Counted from the stretch's first letter, positions 1-12,803 are shown. The stretch is 64,000 nucleotides of DNA from Gonatopus flavifemur (GCA_018340375.1 JAFFJZ010000012.1:2046001-2110000); one strand, 5' to 3'. The notes: generated from the letters alone by a model not told the origin. Program-made: numbers and translations.

Positions 1-1350
1 GCGCTGCGGCCGCTGGTGCTGCTATTGATACGAACAGCGAGAAGAGAATGGCCTTGGAACTATAAGAAAGAAAGAAGGACGACGGTCAAAGTAAACGCCT
101 TTCTCTTCAAAAGATTGCTATGATAATAGTCGAGTTCTACTTTGATGCAATGATCTCTTTTATATATGTATGAAACTTTTTACAGCGGGTACTTTTTACG
201 CGAATGTATGGCCAGGAAGAGTGTTCCCATCTATCATACTCGCGAGTTATAAAAAGATTGTACGTTGCTCATTTTAGGGCTGTACGACGACGGATCGCAA
301 TGTCAAAGTCAGAGTCACAGATAATGAAACAACGATAAATTCGAGTTCGATGAACGACGGAATTAAATTTGCGTTTTTTGCTTGCACGAGCGACGCAATG
401 GCATCGTTTGGATATGAAAATCGCAAGTCGCAGGTTAAGGGGGTAGAATTGTGGCCCGTTTGTTCTCTCTTTCGCACTGTAAGGATTGTGTTTTGGATTT
501 TTCAATAGATACATTAATTTCTCATCTCACAGGTTTGGAATAATTGTTCCATACGAAGAAAAATGATTCGCTATTTCAGTTGTCACAGTTTAATTGTTTC
601 GTTATTTGAATATCAACCCCGAAACCTGTACTGTCTCAGGATTGCTGAACCCCTGTTCAGGACTATATTTACGTCTAGGCTGTAGCCTGGAGCGGTACAC
701 AGGTGTCATGGAATTGTCAAATTATATATCATTTATATACAATTATATTCAATCTTTTATGTAACCCATATTGAATCATATTATATAAATTATATGTAAT
801 TTTGAAAATTTTTCTACTCGGGATGTCACTCGCTCAATTTGATGACTTTCTTTTTAATATTCGTTTGAAGGGTTAGGGGCGGCACCTGGCTTAAATCCAG
901 CCTTGCTTAGCAACAAATTTTTGCTGTGGCTGCGATTATTTTAGCTGTTACAGCGAAAAAGGGTGAGATAAAAAAGAGAGTAGCTGCTACAGCGAATCCA
1001 TTTCTTTGCGTTTTGGCTCGACGGACAAAAACTTCAAAATCCATTCATTTAGAACGCACCCCCTTACATTTTAAATGTCGGATGATTTATTGTAGATCCG
1101 AAATCAGAATTAGCAAAGAATCGAGAAAAATTTCTAAAAATCCGTTCATAGCAGAGTGACCAGAGCAGTTTCGTTCTCGAGTAGTCTCACCAATTTCTCT
1201 CTTTCTCTTCCAGCGTTGGCGTTCGACGCTGGACGCCTCACGAATCGGCATCTTCACTTTCCACGATGATTCATGTGGATTTGAAAACTAGAACTGCTTC
1301 GATTTGAATTTGAGGAACATAAAATCATTGATTCGCTAGGCGCCAAGATA
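1..1350. other. Non-coding start of window
   Basis: No gene is supported here. The first 65 bases are GC-rich, and frame 3 (3-65) is open with an Ala/Gly-rich start and ends in TAA. It could be the tail of an exon cut by the window edge, but no splice site or homology supports that. The rest is AT-rich with short open frames that look like chance. Confidence 0.5.
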
Positions 1351-3358
1351 CACGGAGAGAAAAGAATAGTTATATTCTCAATGTAGCATGGGAATGATTA
1401 CTATGTTACATGGTGACGAAAATTTTTAGATGGTGCGAGTCACTTGACATAGTGATGTTCCCGATTTTATGTGGTAACATGAGCCCTGTTAACATAGTAA
1501 TGATTACCATGTTACATTGGAGACAGTACTATGCAACTAAACATGAATCCAATGCTATAAAGTAATATTGACCATGATTTTTTCATTGATTATAACCTAA
1601 ATTAAACTATTGACATGTATACAGGGTGTTTCAGAACTCGCTGAAACTGGCTGGAGGGATTGTTCTCTAGTGAAAACTAAGAAGATTGGCCTTTGGATCA
1701 AGTCGATCCGACGCTTAGTTCTCGAGATATGAGCATTTTTAGATTTTTTTTCAAATCCAAATCATCCAACAGCATTATGCGCTACGTACTGGAGCTTGAC
1801 ACCATTCGCTGAGTTGGAAAACGGCGGATCTCTGAGAAAAAAATCTCAGAGCTACAGCGATTTGAAATTTTCGAGCTCTCAGCCAATCAGAACTCAGCAA
1901 CTCCAAATCGCTGTAGCTCTGGAACAAAAAATGATAGGATAGTTCAACTTTTTTCTCAGAGATCCGCCGTTTTCCAACTTAGCGAATGGTGTCAAGCTCC
2001 AGTACGTAGCACATAATGCTGTTGAGTGATTTGGATTTGAAAAAAAATCTGAAAATGCTCATATCTCGAGAACTAAGCGTCGGATCGACTTGATCCAAAG
2101 AACAATCTTCTTAGTTTTCACTAGAGAACAATCCCTCCAGCCAGTTTCAGCGAGTTCTGAAACACCCTGTATACACACAAAACTTTTCAGTGAATGAGGT
2201 TATAAATAAATAAATTAGGTTAGGAAAGATTATGATTTCCTTTGGGTTTTGAGGTTAGATTTTATATGCATTTTGAAGAATGGCCTCGATGTGATCTTCG
2301 TTATGTTATTTGTGTCTTCTGAAATGTATAATATTGTCATGATTGTAAATGAAAGGAAGTCTGGTATTTGCATGAAGCTTGTTTGGTACATAACCTCAAA
2401 ATCTTGATATATTCTCAATTCGGTATGAAGTCTAGGGGTTTAACATACAAAATTTATCTCCGCGTAAAACAATATAAGGAGTTTTGAATATCTTAAACAT
2501 TCATCTAATACATATTCAATTATATACTGTAGAAAAAGCTCATAAAAGATTTTAATTTGACATCCGGGAACAATTCATGATGTATTCTAAATATATTTTG
2601 ATTGGAACTCAAAATGACTTCTTTTAGGATTGTATGGTGAATACAAATGGTTGTGAAGATGAATTCTTTGCGAACGCAGGTGATATGTCGATTGAATACC
2701 ACTACGAACAGTTTTAGGCGGACATAACTGGTATTTTCCTTGAACTTCCTATGAATCCGTTTTCAATACTTCCGATGTTCGTGAAGAACTCTTTCGAAAA
2801 TCTTGGTATTCCAAACGAATTCTTATGGAATAACTTGTGTTGTCTGGGTTATACTGTTTTATTTGTTGCCCGCCAGGTAACGTGGATAATCGCCACGCTA
2901 TAAGGATAACTGGTAAAATGTTTGACTGTCAGTTAGACTTCGGGAATTCAACAAGTGTCGAGAATGAGCGATTAAAAAAGTTTCAGTTTTTACTAGACTT
3001 TGGCTTTGTGAAGAACAACGATAAATCAGTCTTCCAAATGTGTTTTTACTTGATCATTAATAGTGGACTGACTACCGTAATAATACATATAATATATGTA
3101 CGTCTATACACGTCGTGTCGATATTGCCCACAGCGTGCATATTTTCATTAACTGAAATGACAGCTATTAGAACATGGTAATCAGTACCATTTTACATTGC
3201 TTTGAGTTCTATTTGTCTGATTCCTATGTAGTATAGTAATCATTATCAGACAAATGGCGAAAGATTCTATTCTCACATAGTAACATTTACGATTTTCAAT
3301 CAAATAAGAACGAATACTATGTTAGCATGGTAAATATTACCATAAATTTCTCTCCGTG
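1351..3358. mobile_element. Composite TA-flanked inverted-repeat element, CACGGAGAGAAA ends
   Basis: The left end reads TA then CACGGAGAGAAAAG; the right end is the inverse, TTTCTCTCCGTG then TA, so a TA target duplication is visible. The subterminal regions repeat GTTACATGG, TTACCATG and related words in both orientations. No transposase is present. The element is about 2.0 kb because another foldback element (1620-2171) is inserted in it. Ends plus TA target suggest a non-autonomous Tc1/mariner-type element; this is inference. The same terminal family recurs at 47623, 50146 and, with CACGGAAAA ends, at 43954, 44190 and 60575. Confidence 0.75.
1620..2171. mobile_element. Nested foldback element with ACAGGGTGTTTC ends
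   Basis: A near-perfect inverted repeat has arms of roughly 240 bp and a short centre near 1870-1900. It begins TACAGGGTGTTTCAG and ends CTGAAACACCCTGTA, flanked by TA. The arms carry matched words such as CTCGAGATATGAGC and AACGGCGGATCTCTG. No open reading frame is present. A related end type (TACAGGGTGTACC) occurs at 25732-26058. It is inserted within the element at 1351-3358, so it is the younger of the two. Confidence 0.85.
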
Positions 3359-5290
3359 TATTTAGGAAACTTGGTCACGCTGGTTTAGGGTGAGAATGAG
3401 GTTTCTCAACGGAGAAATAATGATAAACTACGTCCAGTTGGCGATAAACCATCATACGCGAGTGAATTTCCTGCTTGGAAATTCAAGAGATCGCTTTTTC
3501 GTGTTTAAATGTTTTTCAAATGCTGCTTTCCTCTCTTTCCTGATACAAAAAACAGAATCATATAACAGTCTATGTTCACCATCGAGTACGCTGCGAGGAC
3601 AAGTGGTTTGGCCATAAAAATTGTCACTTGAAGTGAATAAAAATGAAACGGCATGAAGAAACGATTTGATTTCTCAACACATAACCAGCTGCAACTGCAG
3701 ATACTCGAGCAACGCGTAGCGTCTTCATCTCTGGTCACCGATGTAAACAAGCGTACTGCGCAAGCGCAAAGTTTCATACTACGGACTGCGGTTCATCGTA
3801 TTCCATCATTTTCTCTTTTTATTATCCTCTTTTGTACGTTGTCCGAAGAAATTGTTGAACCATCCACGTCTAAAAGAGTGGAGTTCCGATAAGGCCAACA
3901 ACAAAATCTCATGAATCTGAAATACAATAATCGGTTTAATAACCATATCTGAATTTCATGAAGAAATCTCTCTCTCTTTCTTTCTCCTCGTCGTGACGTA
4001 TCGACCAATTTCCGAATACGCTTTTTCCATGCATGTATGTTCTATCTATACGATGAAAATTGAAGTAGCAAAAACATGGCAAGGATGTTTCCATGCTTGC
4101 AGTGTGGATGCTCCATGTTTAGTTCGTGACTCACAGAGGGGCACCCATCGTTCTATCCCCTCCCATCGTCTCTCCCTTTATTCGTTCGAAACTACTACAC
4201 TCTTTCTATCTTTCAGTCCCTCTCTCTGTATCTCTTCCTCTCTTTTTCTGTGTCATCGACCTCGTGTCGTCTCCGGGTTGGAAATTACGCCGAATCGTGC
4301 ATGTTCCTGCACGTCTCTCATCGATGCGTTCAACATATTTCTCTTCATTTTTCTCTTAATTCTGAAATCCTTTCGCTCTTACTTCCCCTCGATGATCGTC
4401 GTTATTACTATCGTAAAAATCAAAATAAAAGGAATTGTATAATCCCACTGAACGAATCAATCACTCTTCATATCCGTGGTCAAGTCTTGGTCTATCCGCT
4501 AGCTCTACAACCTAGCCAACAAACCAACCAACCAACCGACCGTTACTCGAGTCGGTGGAGAAAGAAAAAAAGGCCAAGATTTTACTCTTTCTCTCTTTCC
4601 CTCTCTCCCCCTCCTCCCTCTCGAGCAGAACAGTTTTACTACGCAGTTAGGATTTCACACACGTGTTCCACGGGAAATAACAAAGAAAAGAATTTCCTCT
4701 TGGCTGTGAAACCAAATTTTCTACCTGGAATCTTCTTTATTCCCATAACAACACCATGAGCTATGGATTTTTCTCGCGTCACCCCGTATAATCTCCTCCT
4801 CCACCGCTGCCACCATTTTTGTATATGTATATGTAAGTACTTGTATATGTGTGTTAGCGTATACGTGTTGTGTATGTGTGTGAGTGCGTTCCGAAGGGTC
4901 AACGGCCGACCCTCACTACACTCCAGAGATCGAGGCGTTTGTACGAGCCAACACATACAACAGCCTGGTTTGTTTTGGTTCCCCGGGCGTTACCCCTGTA
5001 GCCCTGTTCCCTCCCCACCGTCTCCATTCGTGACTAAGTCTCTCTCTTTCTCTCTCTCCTCCTATCTTTCTTCCTTACACACAAATGTATGATACTCTCT
5101 TACACGCACACGTATAATACTGTATGCTCGTTTTCTTCTACCACATGTTATCCATCTCTTCCCTTTATGAATCTATGCGCCCGTGAACTCAAACCGAAAA
5201 AGAACAAGAGAGATGGAAAGAAACGAAGGAGAGGAAGGAGAGTCATCGTACGCAGGACATGGACGGATACCCAAAATTGGTTATCAGAAT

Positions 5291-5293
5291 AGA

Positions 5294-5325
<32 letters not shown>

Positions 5326-5326
5326 A
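5291..5326. repeat. (TA)n microsatellite
   Basis: About 36 bases of alternating TA with one C interruption. Confidence 0.9.
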
Positions 5327-6931
5327 AATTTTCTCGAGCGAAGCTCTTTGCGTTATCGCGTAAGGTGACACATTGTATATAAGATATAATGTGGCATTCG
5401 AGCAACGACCTTGGCTCCATCTTGCTGTATTATTCACTCGATACAATGATACTCTCTTGCCTTTGTTTCCTTCTGATTCTCCACATCGTGTGCAATGTGC
5501 GTCATTATTAAACTCATACCACCACTCTACACGCCGTGTTGAATTACTTTCTCGTTACTCTCTGTGTTTCGTTGAATTTCAATCGATCTGTCACCAAAAG
5601 TACCAACAATTCTTCGATTTTATCGCCGTGTTTCTCTCTGATTGCATCATTCTCTCTGGTCCAGTGAAAAATTTCACCAATCACGCTGGAGAAAATGTAT
5701 AAAAAGTTTTGAAATCAAGGCCCAAGGTCCCTTCTTTTCTTTTAAACTCTATCGAAATCTCTAAAGTCTTATCTCTTTTATTCGTGTTTACACTCGATAT
5801 GAGTGAGAAAAATTAGATCTGGAAATCCACTCTCTTTGAAGGAAAATATCTCAAATCGTCAATTTGTGCACCAAAGATTGGAAGTCCGACTAAACATCTT
5901 CCATACAACTTTTGTATAAAATTTAATATAGTAGTTTTGAACTACACAAATGGCACTTGGAATATCAAACTATACAAGTCTGAATTGCACTATGATTGAA
6001 CCACAACTTTCCAAAAGATTTTTCAAAATTATATATAATTTATGTATAATTGTATATAAATTATATATAATTCAAAAACATTTTCCATTTGGATCGTTTC
6101 CACGCTACACAAAATGTTTGTGTAGTTCATTTTAGAGGTGCACGATATTTTTTTTTTATAGAAACTTTGTCAAATTTATATCGAATTTTATAAAATATCG
6201 ATAAGAGTTGAAGTATAAAAATTGCATATGACGCTGCATTTATGTGATCTATTGCACGAGAGCTCGTTTCTACTCGCGTCATAGCGTTGGCTATACAATA
6301 TCGGTGTTTCTACCAAGCACGTTCACGGATTGAATTCATATAAATAACTAGATAGAAACTCAACGCATCGATAAACGATGCGAATATTTGAATCTATAAG
6401 TGCAAGATTGCATAAAAAGTTGTGACAGTTTCCCTCTAAATTTCTATGCACTTTTCATTCGAAGAATGTAACGCGAAGCTCTACAAATGGAAATCTCATC
6501 AATAATATATGCACCGTTGTGAGAATCGCACATACATCCGCACGTGAGAATACACGTAATCGGTTTACAATAAGTATAAATTCCATGAAACGATATTGTG
6601 TCCAAAGAAAGGGATAAAGTTGATACTTATACCCCGAGTGCATGCACGTAGGAAGAGGTGTTCCAAGCATAAGAGGGCAAAAAAGAAAAAGAACCGTTGG
6701 CGTGGTTAGGGAATAGCGCACCGTAGAACATAGCCCTGTTTCACTCACTTTCGTGAACCACGTTGCGTGAGTAAATAAGATAACGCTATGTCCTATGGTG
6801 CGTGGTTGGTTGGTCAAACATATGGAATGTATACAACAATATAACCAGCGCGGACAGTGCACTCTGTCTCTAAGAAGGACAAAGAGGGAAAGGAGAGCTT
6901 AGGCCTCGTGGCTGGCTCACGCTTCGTATTG

Positions 6932-6960
6932 GTAATAATAATAATAATAATAATAATAAA
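6932..6960. repeat. (TAA)n microsatellite
   Basis: Uninterrupted TAA repeats, about nine units. Confidence 0.95.
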
Positions 6961-8611
6961 AGAGTAGAGAGAAAGCGAGAGGTAAGCTCAAGAGAAAAGC
7001 AAGACGATACACTATGTGTATTCGTTCTTTCCTCGTCGATCGTTGTGTTGGATTCTTCTTCGTTGCACTTCTTCGCTGCTGCAATTTAGATCGATTTTCG
7101 TGGTCGTGGACTGTGTTGTTACATGCGGCAGCACGTCGTTCATTTGTACTTCACGATAATCAATTCGGGAACAAAGTCCTATTGCTGTGATCTGCGCGTG
7201 AATCGGATCGTCGTGATGCCCTAAATGCCATGCCTCCACCGAATGCCTGTAAATTTCCTTCTCTCAATCAATTGAATCAATCAGAATTTTCTGTATGGTA
7301 TGGTATTAGAAATGCTAGAGCCAATCCTTCAGGCTTTTTTCAGAGAACGAAAAAAATCTATGTTGTGGTAGGAGCCTCTCAAAGTGGTCACATGGAATTG
7401 CACGCGTGACTTGTATATTTTGTTGTACGCGTGTGTGCGTGTATAAGCTTCGAAGGAGAAGAAAAAATAGTTTTCTGTCTTTGTGAGAGTGGGTTGTTCA
7501 CAGGGATGACGATGAGAAACCGGAGAAGAAAGGGAAAAACGTGATCGTTCGTAGGGTAGATACGCAGCATGTTCCTGCGGTGCCTGCACCCGGTTTTGAG
7601 AATCTTCAAATACACGCTCCATCTCTTTCTTTCTCCTAGAAACACCATCGTGTTATTATAACAAGTTGAGTTCTCACAAACACCATCCTCCAAAACTACC
7701 TCCTACTGGCAACAATATATCGGTAGCCAAGATGCATCGAAAGATGCTGCTGCTGCTTCTTCTCCTTCTCCTTCTTCTTCTTCTCATCATGACAAGATTT
7801 CTCCTCTTGTTCGTGGCAACCCTGTGGTCGCTATTGTTACCGTCTTTTTAGAGTTATTCAAACTTGACTATACAACCAACAGAATATATCAGTCAAATGA
7901 TCATCGTATCATCAACGATAGACTCAAACGTAAAATCGTGCTCATCTTTGAGCGGTATTATTTATACTGTACTACCAACGAGGTTGTTGTTGTTGTGTTG
8001 TAGTTGTTGTTATTGTTATTATTATCATCGTCGTCATCGAGAAGGAGGAGGACTTGGGACCGATTACAAGTTTCTTCGGTCCCGAAGCAAGAGACGCGTG
8101 GAAAGGCAAACCAAAGGGAAATAACAGAGAATGAAAGAGAATAAAAGATAGTAAGAGAGAGCGAACCGGCATAGAAGGTCTGTGACCTCAGCAATGGCTG
8201 TTCTCTACGGACTACGTTTTGCTGCACGAGACACGCTTTGCTCGCACACGGAGTGTGTACCGTTTGGAGAGGTGATATCACGGTCCTTGAAAAACAATGA
8301 TCAAGACCACGTCGCTTCAATCCTTTATTACCTATTCTTTTTTTATTTTTAAACAAAACGTGACAACTACTCTTTCCTCGTTTTCGAAAATTTCAAAATT
8401 ATTTGTTGTAATTGTATATGCAAAACAATATTATTACCAGCGATCAACAAGTTGTCTTCCCTCAACTTTCTTCCCTATATACAAGATTCTCAAATGCAGT
8501 ATTAATACTTTGTATTATTGTAAATAAAAATACAAAAATTAATCTTAGCGTGTACAGTGTATATAGCTTAAATGTAGTATCAACGTATAACGCAACAGCA
8601 TTATATACTTT

Positions 8612-8676
8612 GGTTCCTGGATCAATAACCACGTGACTCTGTATATCCTCTCTACTGCTCTAACCCGGCCAGCGCG
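8612..8676 (+). repeat. 65-bp direct repeat, copy A (contains CACGTG)
   Basis: The block starts GGTTCCTGGATCAATAACC and contains the palindromic E-box CACGTG. It is repeated in the same orientation at 8997-9061 with about two mismatches. It is not simple sequence and has no terminal inverted repeats, so a local duplication fits better than a transposon. It could be a duplicated regulatory module or promoter segment. Confidence 0.85.
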
Positions 8677-8996
8677 CTGAGGTGTCGTATGTCCCTTCAA
8701 CGTGCAATACGATTGATACCACCTCTGTTTTCCGTTGTTCTATTCCCCGCCATGCTCCAATCATTTCTTCAAGGTTTCAATAGTTGTTCAATTTCCTTCG
8801 AATCGATATACCAGTATAAAAAATATCTCTCCTTTTACCTAGAATTTGAAATAATAAATAATTTTGAACAATTGTCCAAACGCAACGAAGACAAAAGGAG
8901 AATATGGAAAAAATGCATTCCAAAGAGGAGGATGGAAAATTGTAACTATGATATTAGCAAAACACACGGTACATAATATACACTAGCGTATATATC

Positions 8997-9061
8997 GGTT
9001 CCTGGATCAATAACCACGTGACTCTGTGTATCCTCTCTACTGCTCTAACCCGGCCGGCGCG
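8997..9061 (+). repeat. 65-bp direct repeat, copy B (contains CACGTG)
   Basis: This is the second copy of the 8612-8676 block. It differs by G for A in CTGTGTATCC and in the CCGGCCGGCG end. It continues into a GC-rich stretch. Confidence 0.85.
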
Positions 9062-10253
9062 GAACGGTACGGCGCCCTCAGCGTGCATAGAGCAGCGGTA
9101 GCAGGAACCTCGAGTCTCCCGATGTAAACAAAGAAACGTGCGCGCGGCGAACGCGCTTTCCTTCTTTCTTGCTTGCACTCGACGAGCAGGTTCTATTCGG
9201 TGCATCGATTTTCCTCGAACGACACACGACTCGAGTCGTTGGTGACTTCTCGTACAACGACGTTCATAATACTACCGACTTCCCTCTGGGTTATATTACA
9301 CCTTTCAACCGCATAGAGAGGAAAAAAGAGAGAAAGAGAGGTGGGAGGGACCAACCTCAATTGCTACTCGTAAGCTAGTAGTAACGGAGGAAACAAAGAA
9401 GAAGAAATATATTTTTTACTTGCTGCACTCTTTGTTTCTTTAATACCGAGAGATGCGAGGGATCCGCGGGAAGGGGTAATTGGGGTAACATTTCTCAAAA
9501 CCTTCGCTCAATTCAACCCGATATACAATGTTTCATCCCAAGACGAGCCCGGTTTTCAGGACTTTTCGTATCCTGTGCTGTGCACAGGGTTGATACTTTG
9601 CTAATTAAAAATCCAGAAGTTTTGGCACACGTTTCGAAGAATATTTTTCTATTTTGTATTGAATTCTTATCCGCAAAATGGCCACTTGGCGTGGAAAAAA
9701 AAAAACAGAAAAAGCTGAAACTAGATCAAGACTTCAAGGCTATTCAGCACCATAGGAATCTTTTTTTCTGTGTCAATCTGAAGAAAGTAGTATGGCAAGA
9801 TTGATAGTCGCAGAAACTCCTAAATTTTTCTAATCATTGGACTGATTAGTGAAGAGTCCAGCCGCCAAAACAACTGCAAATTTTTAAAATATTCCAAACA
9901 TTCAGAATCTGGAGTACACGGTAGTCTTTTGGTCTCTTCTTGCTCCAATAAATTTTGTAGCACTCCAAGTTTGGTTTCAATTAGTAAGAGATTTAAAGGT
10001 ATTTTACAACAGCGATTGATTTAGAAATAAATCATTTTGTTTGAGAAACGTTAAGATATCGATCTCGAAAACCTCCGCGAGAAAGAGATTATTAATTCAC
10101 GCTTGATCAAAAACTTGAAATCGATTAAGTATAAAAGAAAACGTGAATATCAAAACCAGATGTTGGTTGAGTTCGAAGGGAGCGACAAGCTCGATATTTA
10201 TTTCTAATAACTTTTTCCCCCACAGCGTATATTTTTTATTTTTATGATTTCAG
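9062..10253. other. Non-coding, GC-rich at its start
   Basis: Bases 9062-9190 are unusually GC-rich for this window, with several CpG-containing words, and include TGTAAACA (9123-9130), a match to the forkhead consensus. The profile resembles a promoter or enhancer, but no TATA box, initiator or transcript evidence can be assigned. Bases 9380-10250 are ordinary AT-rich intron-like sequence ending in the polypyrimidine tract and CAG acceptor at 10251-10253. Confidence 0.4.
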
Positions 10254-11230
10254 GCAAACGCAGCAGTCGTGTTCAAGTGCACCTGGCCCGGTTGTCTTGA
10301 AATCAAAGCCACTGTCGCCCTCATCGAGGAACACGTGCGTCAATCGCACTTGGGGTAAGAATTATCGTGGAACGCCGATAAGTAGAGTAGAATAATAAAT
10401 ATATCAACGAAAATTCCAATCATGAGTTGACATAATATATCACATGGTGTACATCTTTGTCGCCGTTTGACTTTGAACTAATAATAGTCGATAAGATAAG
10501 AACTCCGAAGGAGGTCTCTCATAGTTCATCTCGATAACGAAATATGATCCAACGACTCGTTGCGTATCGTCAATACGATATTCGTATTACACAAACAATG
10601 AAAAGAACATTTTTCTCCTTTCAGTCCGAAAAAATCCAAGGAATACGACAATGAGGAAGACGACGATATGTCCGATCACGAGGAAGAGTTTTATTACCAG
10701 GAAGTCGCGGTTGATCATATGAGTTCTCCTCCCACTATGTCGCATCGTGACATGGCGAGGCCCCCCCACGAGGATCCCGAATATCAGAAGCAACTTCGTC
10801 TCGAGGCAGCTCCTGTCGCTACCGTGGCTCCCGTTAACGTTCCCGAAAACTCAACGAACGGAGCGAGAGAACGGAACAACACTTTTGCCATTTCTCAATC
10901 ATCCGTGAGTAGTTAATGATCTTCGATTCTTTCGAAATATAATTTATCATATTTTTTTGAAATTTTAATCGAATGTTTAATTTGAAATAGGGGACACCGA
11001 TCAAACACATCAAACTATCGCCACGTCCGTTCCAGGCGTACCATCATCATCACCACCAACATCAACAGAACATGGGGCTACTGACGATAACGACAGGCAA
11101 ATTACCCTCGTCACCTCGGAGGATCCGTGGAGAAACGAGGAAGTGTCGTAAAGTATACGGTATGGAACATCGCGATCTCTGGTGCACCCAATGCAAATGG
11201 AAAAAAGCCTGTAGTCGTTTTGGTGACTAG
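10254..11230 (+). CDS. Glut4EF: Glut4EF-type transcription factor (SLC2A4RG/ZNF395/ZNF704 family), last three coding exons
   Basis: Partial gene: the 5' exons are not found in this window. Exons are 10254-10354, 10625-10904 and 10991-11230, with GT-AG introns and consistent phases, giving 206 residues to TAG. Exon 1 encodes one C2H2 zinc finger (C9 and C14 in CTWPGC, H27 and H32). Exon 2 has an acidic stretch followed by the family motif EEEFYYQEV (residues 53-61). Exon 3 has a poly-His run and ends in a C-clamp: C179-x12-C192-x2-C195-x5-C201 within [15 protein letters not shown]. Finger, FYY motif and C-clamp in this order are diagnostic of the SLC2A4RG/ZNF395/ZNF704 family, whose Drosophila member is Glut4EF. 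Known members are nuclear DNA-binding regulators; the C-clamp contacts DNA. The poly-His run is simple sequence and may vary. Confidence 0.92.
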
Positions 11231-11384
11231 GCCAGGAAATATCGCCCCGTCCTAAATGTCCGAGGGCGAAGATACTCGCCGAGCAGTCGACCCCAATGCC
11301 AGAGTTTGCCGGTGCAGCTACATTTGTTACCAACACCAATAAGAATAGCAACAACGTCAACAACATCTCAACTTCCTAACTGCC

Positions 11385-11390
11385 AATAAA
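11385..11390 (+). promoter_or_regulatory. Candidate poly(A) signal for Glut4EF
   Basis: AATAAA lies 155 bases after the stop codon. Many more AATAAA words follow in this AT-rich DNA (for example near 11938), so the real 3' end may lie further on. Confidence 0.35.
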
Positions 11391-11593
11391 CAAAACATCA
11401 ACAAAAGCAAAGAAAAGATCACAATGAAGGAATTTTCTCCTTCCCATGACGGATGGCGGATGGCCCTAAAAACTTGAATAATTCATTGTGATTTTCTTTG
11501 ATTTTTCTCATCTTGTTCGGCACCTGGCAAACTCCAATTCTGGGGTTCCCTTTGTCGTATTATTGCTATCAATTTTCTTATAATAATATTTTT

Positions 11594-11650
11594 CATCGTC
11601 ATCTTATCATCATCCTCATCTTCATCTTCATCATCATCATCACCATTATC
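11594..11650. repeat. Imperfect (ATC)n microsatellite
   Basis: CATC/TTC-type trinucleotide repeat with interruptions, ending in a run of five TCA units. Confidence 0.85.
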
Positions 11651-11722
11651 GTGTCATGGACATCACATATACGTCGACTCACAAGACTCATTGATTAGTT
11701 AGCAAATTTCTTTTCCCTTTTA

Positions 11723-11739
11723 CCCCCCCCCCCCCCCCC
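11723..11739. repeat. Poly-C run (17)
   Basis: Seventeen consecutive C bases; the length may be an assembly estimate. Confidence 0.9.
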
Positions 11740-12653
11740 ATGAGATAATACGAGAGAAAGCAAGAAACATTGAAGAAGACAAAATCAGTATTCTTCGTGA
11801 ACGCGTGAAATGATGTCCGTTCCCGATCTTTTGGGGGCTTTTAAAAATAAAAATATACAATTGTGATATTTTTATCTCTATATCCGCAAAAATTTGATCA
11901 TGTTTCATCCGCGGGCCGATATGGGAAAGTGCAAACGAATAAAATGTTGAATCCAGACAGTGAGTGGATAATAACGATGCTAAATTTTATATAATATGTA
12001 AGATTCAAGATTAAGGCGAAATACCAATCGTTATACTGCCACATTCAAAATATTCATTATTAATGAGTGGAAAAAATCTCATATATTTATGTATATATAT
12101 ATATATATATATATGCATAAATGTAAAAAGATATATACGAAGAAATGTATAATTATTTAATAATCTCGTGATATCGCAATGGAATAGAGCTGCTTCTGCT
12201 TTACGTGGAAATGATTCGGATGTTAGATGTTTTCAGATACGAGGGTAATCTAGATTAGATACTTTCAACAAAAGTTGGTATCTCATTGCGTGAAGCATGA
12301 AAAAAAATCAAGTAACAAGGCTACGCAGTTGAATCGATCGATTTCATCATTTCATATTTCTGTTTCGTATTATGCAATAAATACACAGTGTGTGCACAGT
12401 TGTGTCCTGAAATGAGTACAGACGAATCAACAGAATTTCAACGATTCTTCTTTCGACAAAGTTTAGTGAGAGATTTTGCCGAAGGAAGAATCTTACGATT
12501 TGTTCTTTTATATATATAAAATATAAAATATACGTGTACATAAATACAAATTGAGAAATATAGCATGTAATACGTGTACACATCCTGCATGATGTTGTAC
12601 TACATACATCAATATTGTAATAATAATTTCAAATGTTTTCTTTTCTCATTCAG

Positions 12654-12803
12654 TTGATGGGTCCCTTTGCGATTGAATTAGAACTTCAAGTTGCCCGAGA
12701 ACCGCGAAATCGTCTAATCCGCATTCAGAATCTCCTATATCGTTCTCCGCGACAGAATCGAATCATTTTCATAGACACGCAAGGACAGATCAAATACTTG
12801 AAG
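12654..12803 (+). CDS. Candidate 50-codon cassette exon, product unknown
   Basis: A pyrimidine-rich tract and CAG acceptor end at 12653, and AAG|GTAACA gives a donor after 12803. Between them are exactly 150 bases, open only in the phase-0 frame and free of simple sequence. It is richer in G+C and in Arg codons CGA/CGC/CGT than its surroundings. The encoded segment starts LMGPFAIELELQVAREP and ends with TQGQIKYLK. I do not recognise it. The second-last Glut4EF exon also ends in phase 0, so splicing into this exon would keep the frame and replace the C-clamp. It could equally be a chance open stretch. Confidence 0.35.

Larger units (their letters stand above)
3361..8611. other. Long non-coding stretch, probably intronic or upstream of Glut4EF
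   Basis: I see no gene. Open frames of up to 169 codons occur around 3990-4760, but they run through CT-rich and CA-rich simple sequence, overlap on both strands and lack splice signals. The stretch holds pyrimidine-rich tracts (4140-4260, 4580-4620, 5040-5080), (TA)n at 5291, (TAA)n at 6932 and a CTT/CTG tract at 7747-7790. That Glut4EF is transcribed through here is inference from the position of its 3' exons. Confidence 0.5.
11391..12653. other. Probable 3' UTR or downstream DNA of Glut4EF
   Basis: No gene is supported. The stretch holds an ATC/TCA tract (11594-11650), a run of 17 C (11723-11739) and a (TA)n tract near 12090-12115. Confidence 0.45.

Noticed and set aside
1..65. GC-rich open start of the window
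   Set aside because: Too short, no splice sites or recognisable protein; kept only as a remark.
3990..4760. Overlapping open frames of up to 169 codons
   Set aside because: CT-rich low complexity, open in several frames at once, with no recognisable protein.
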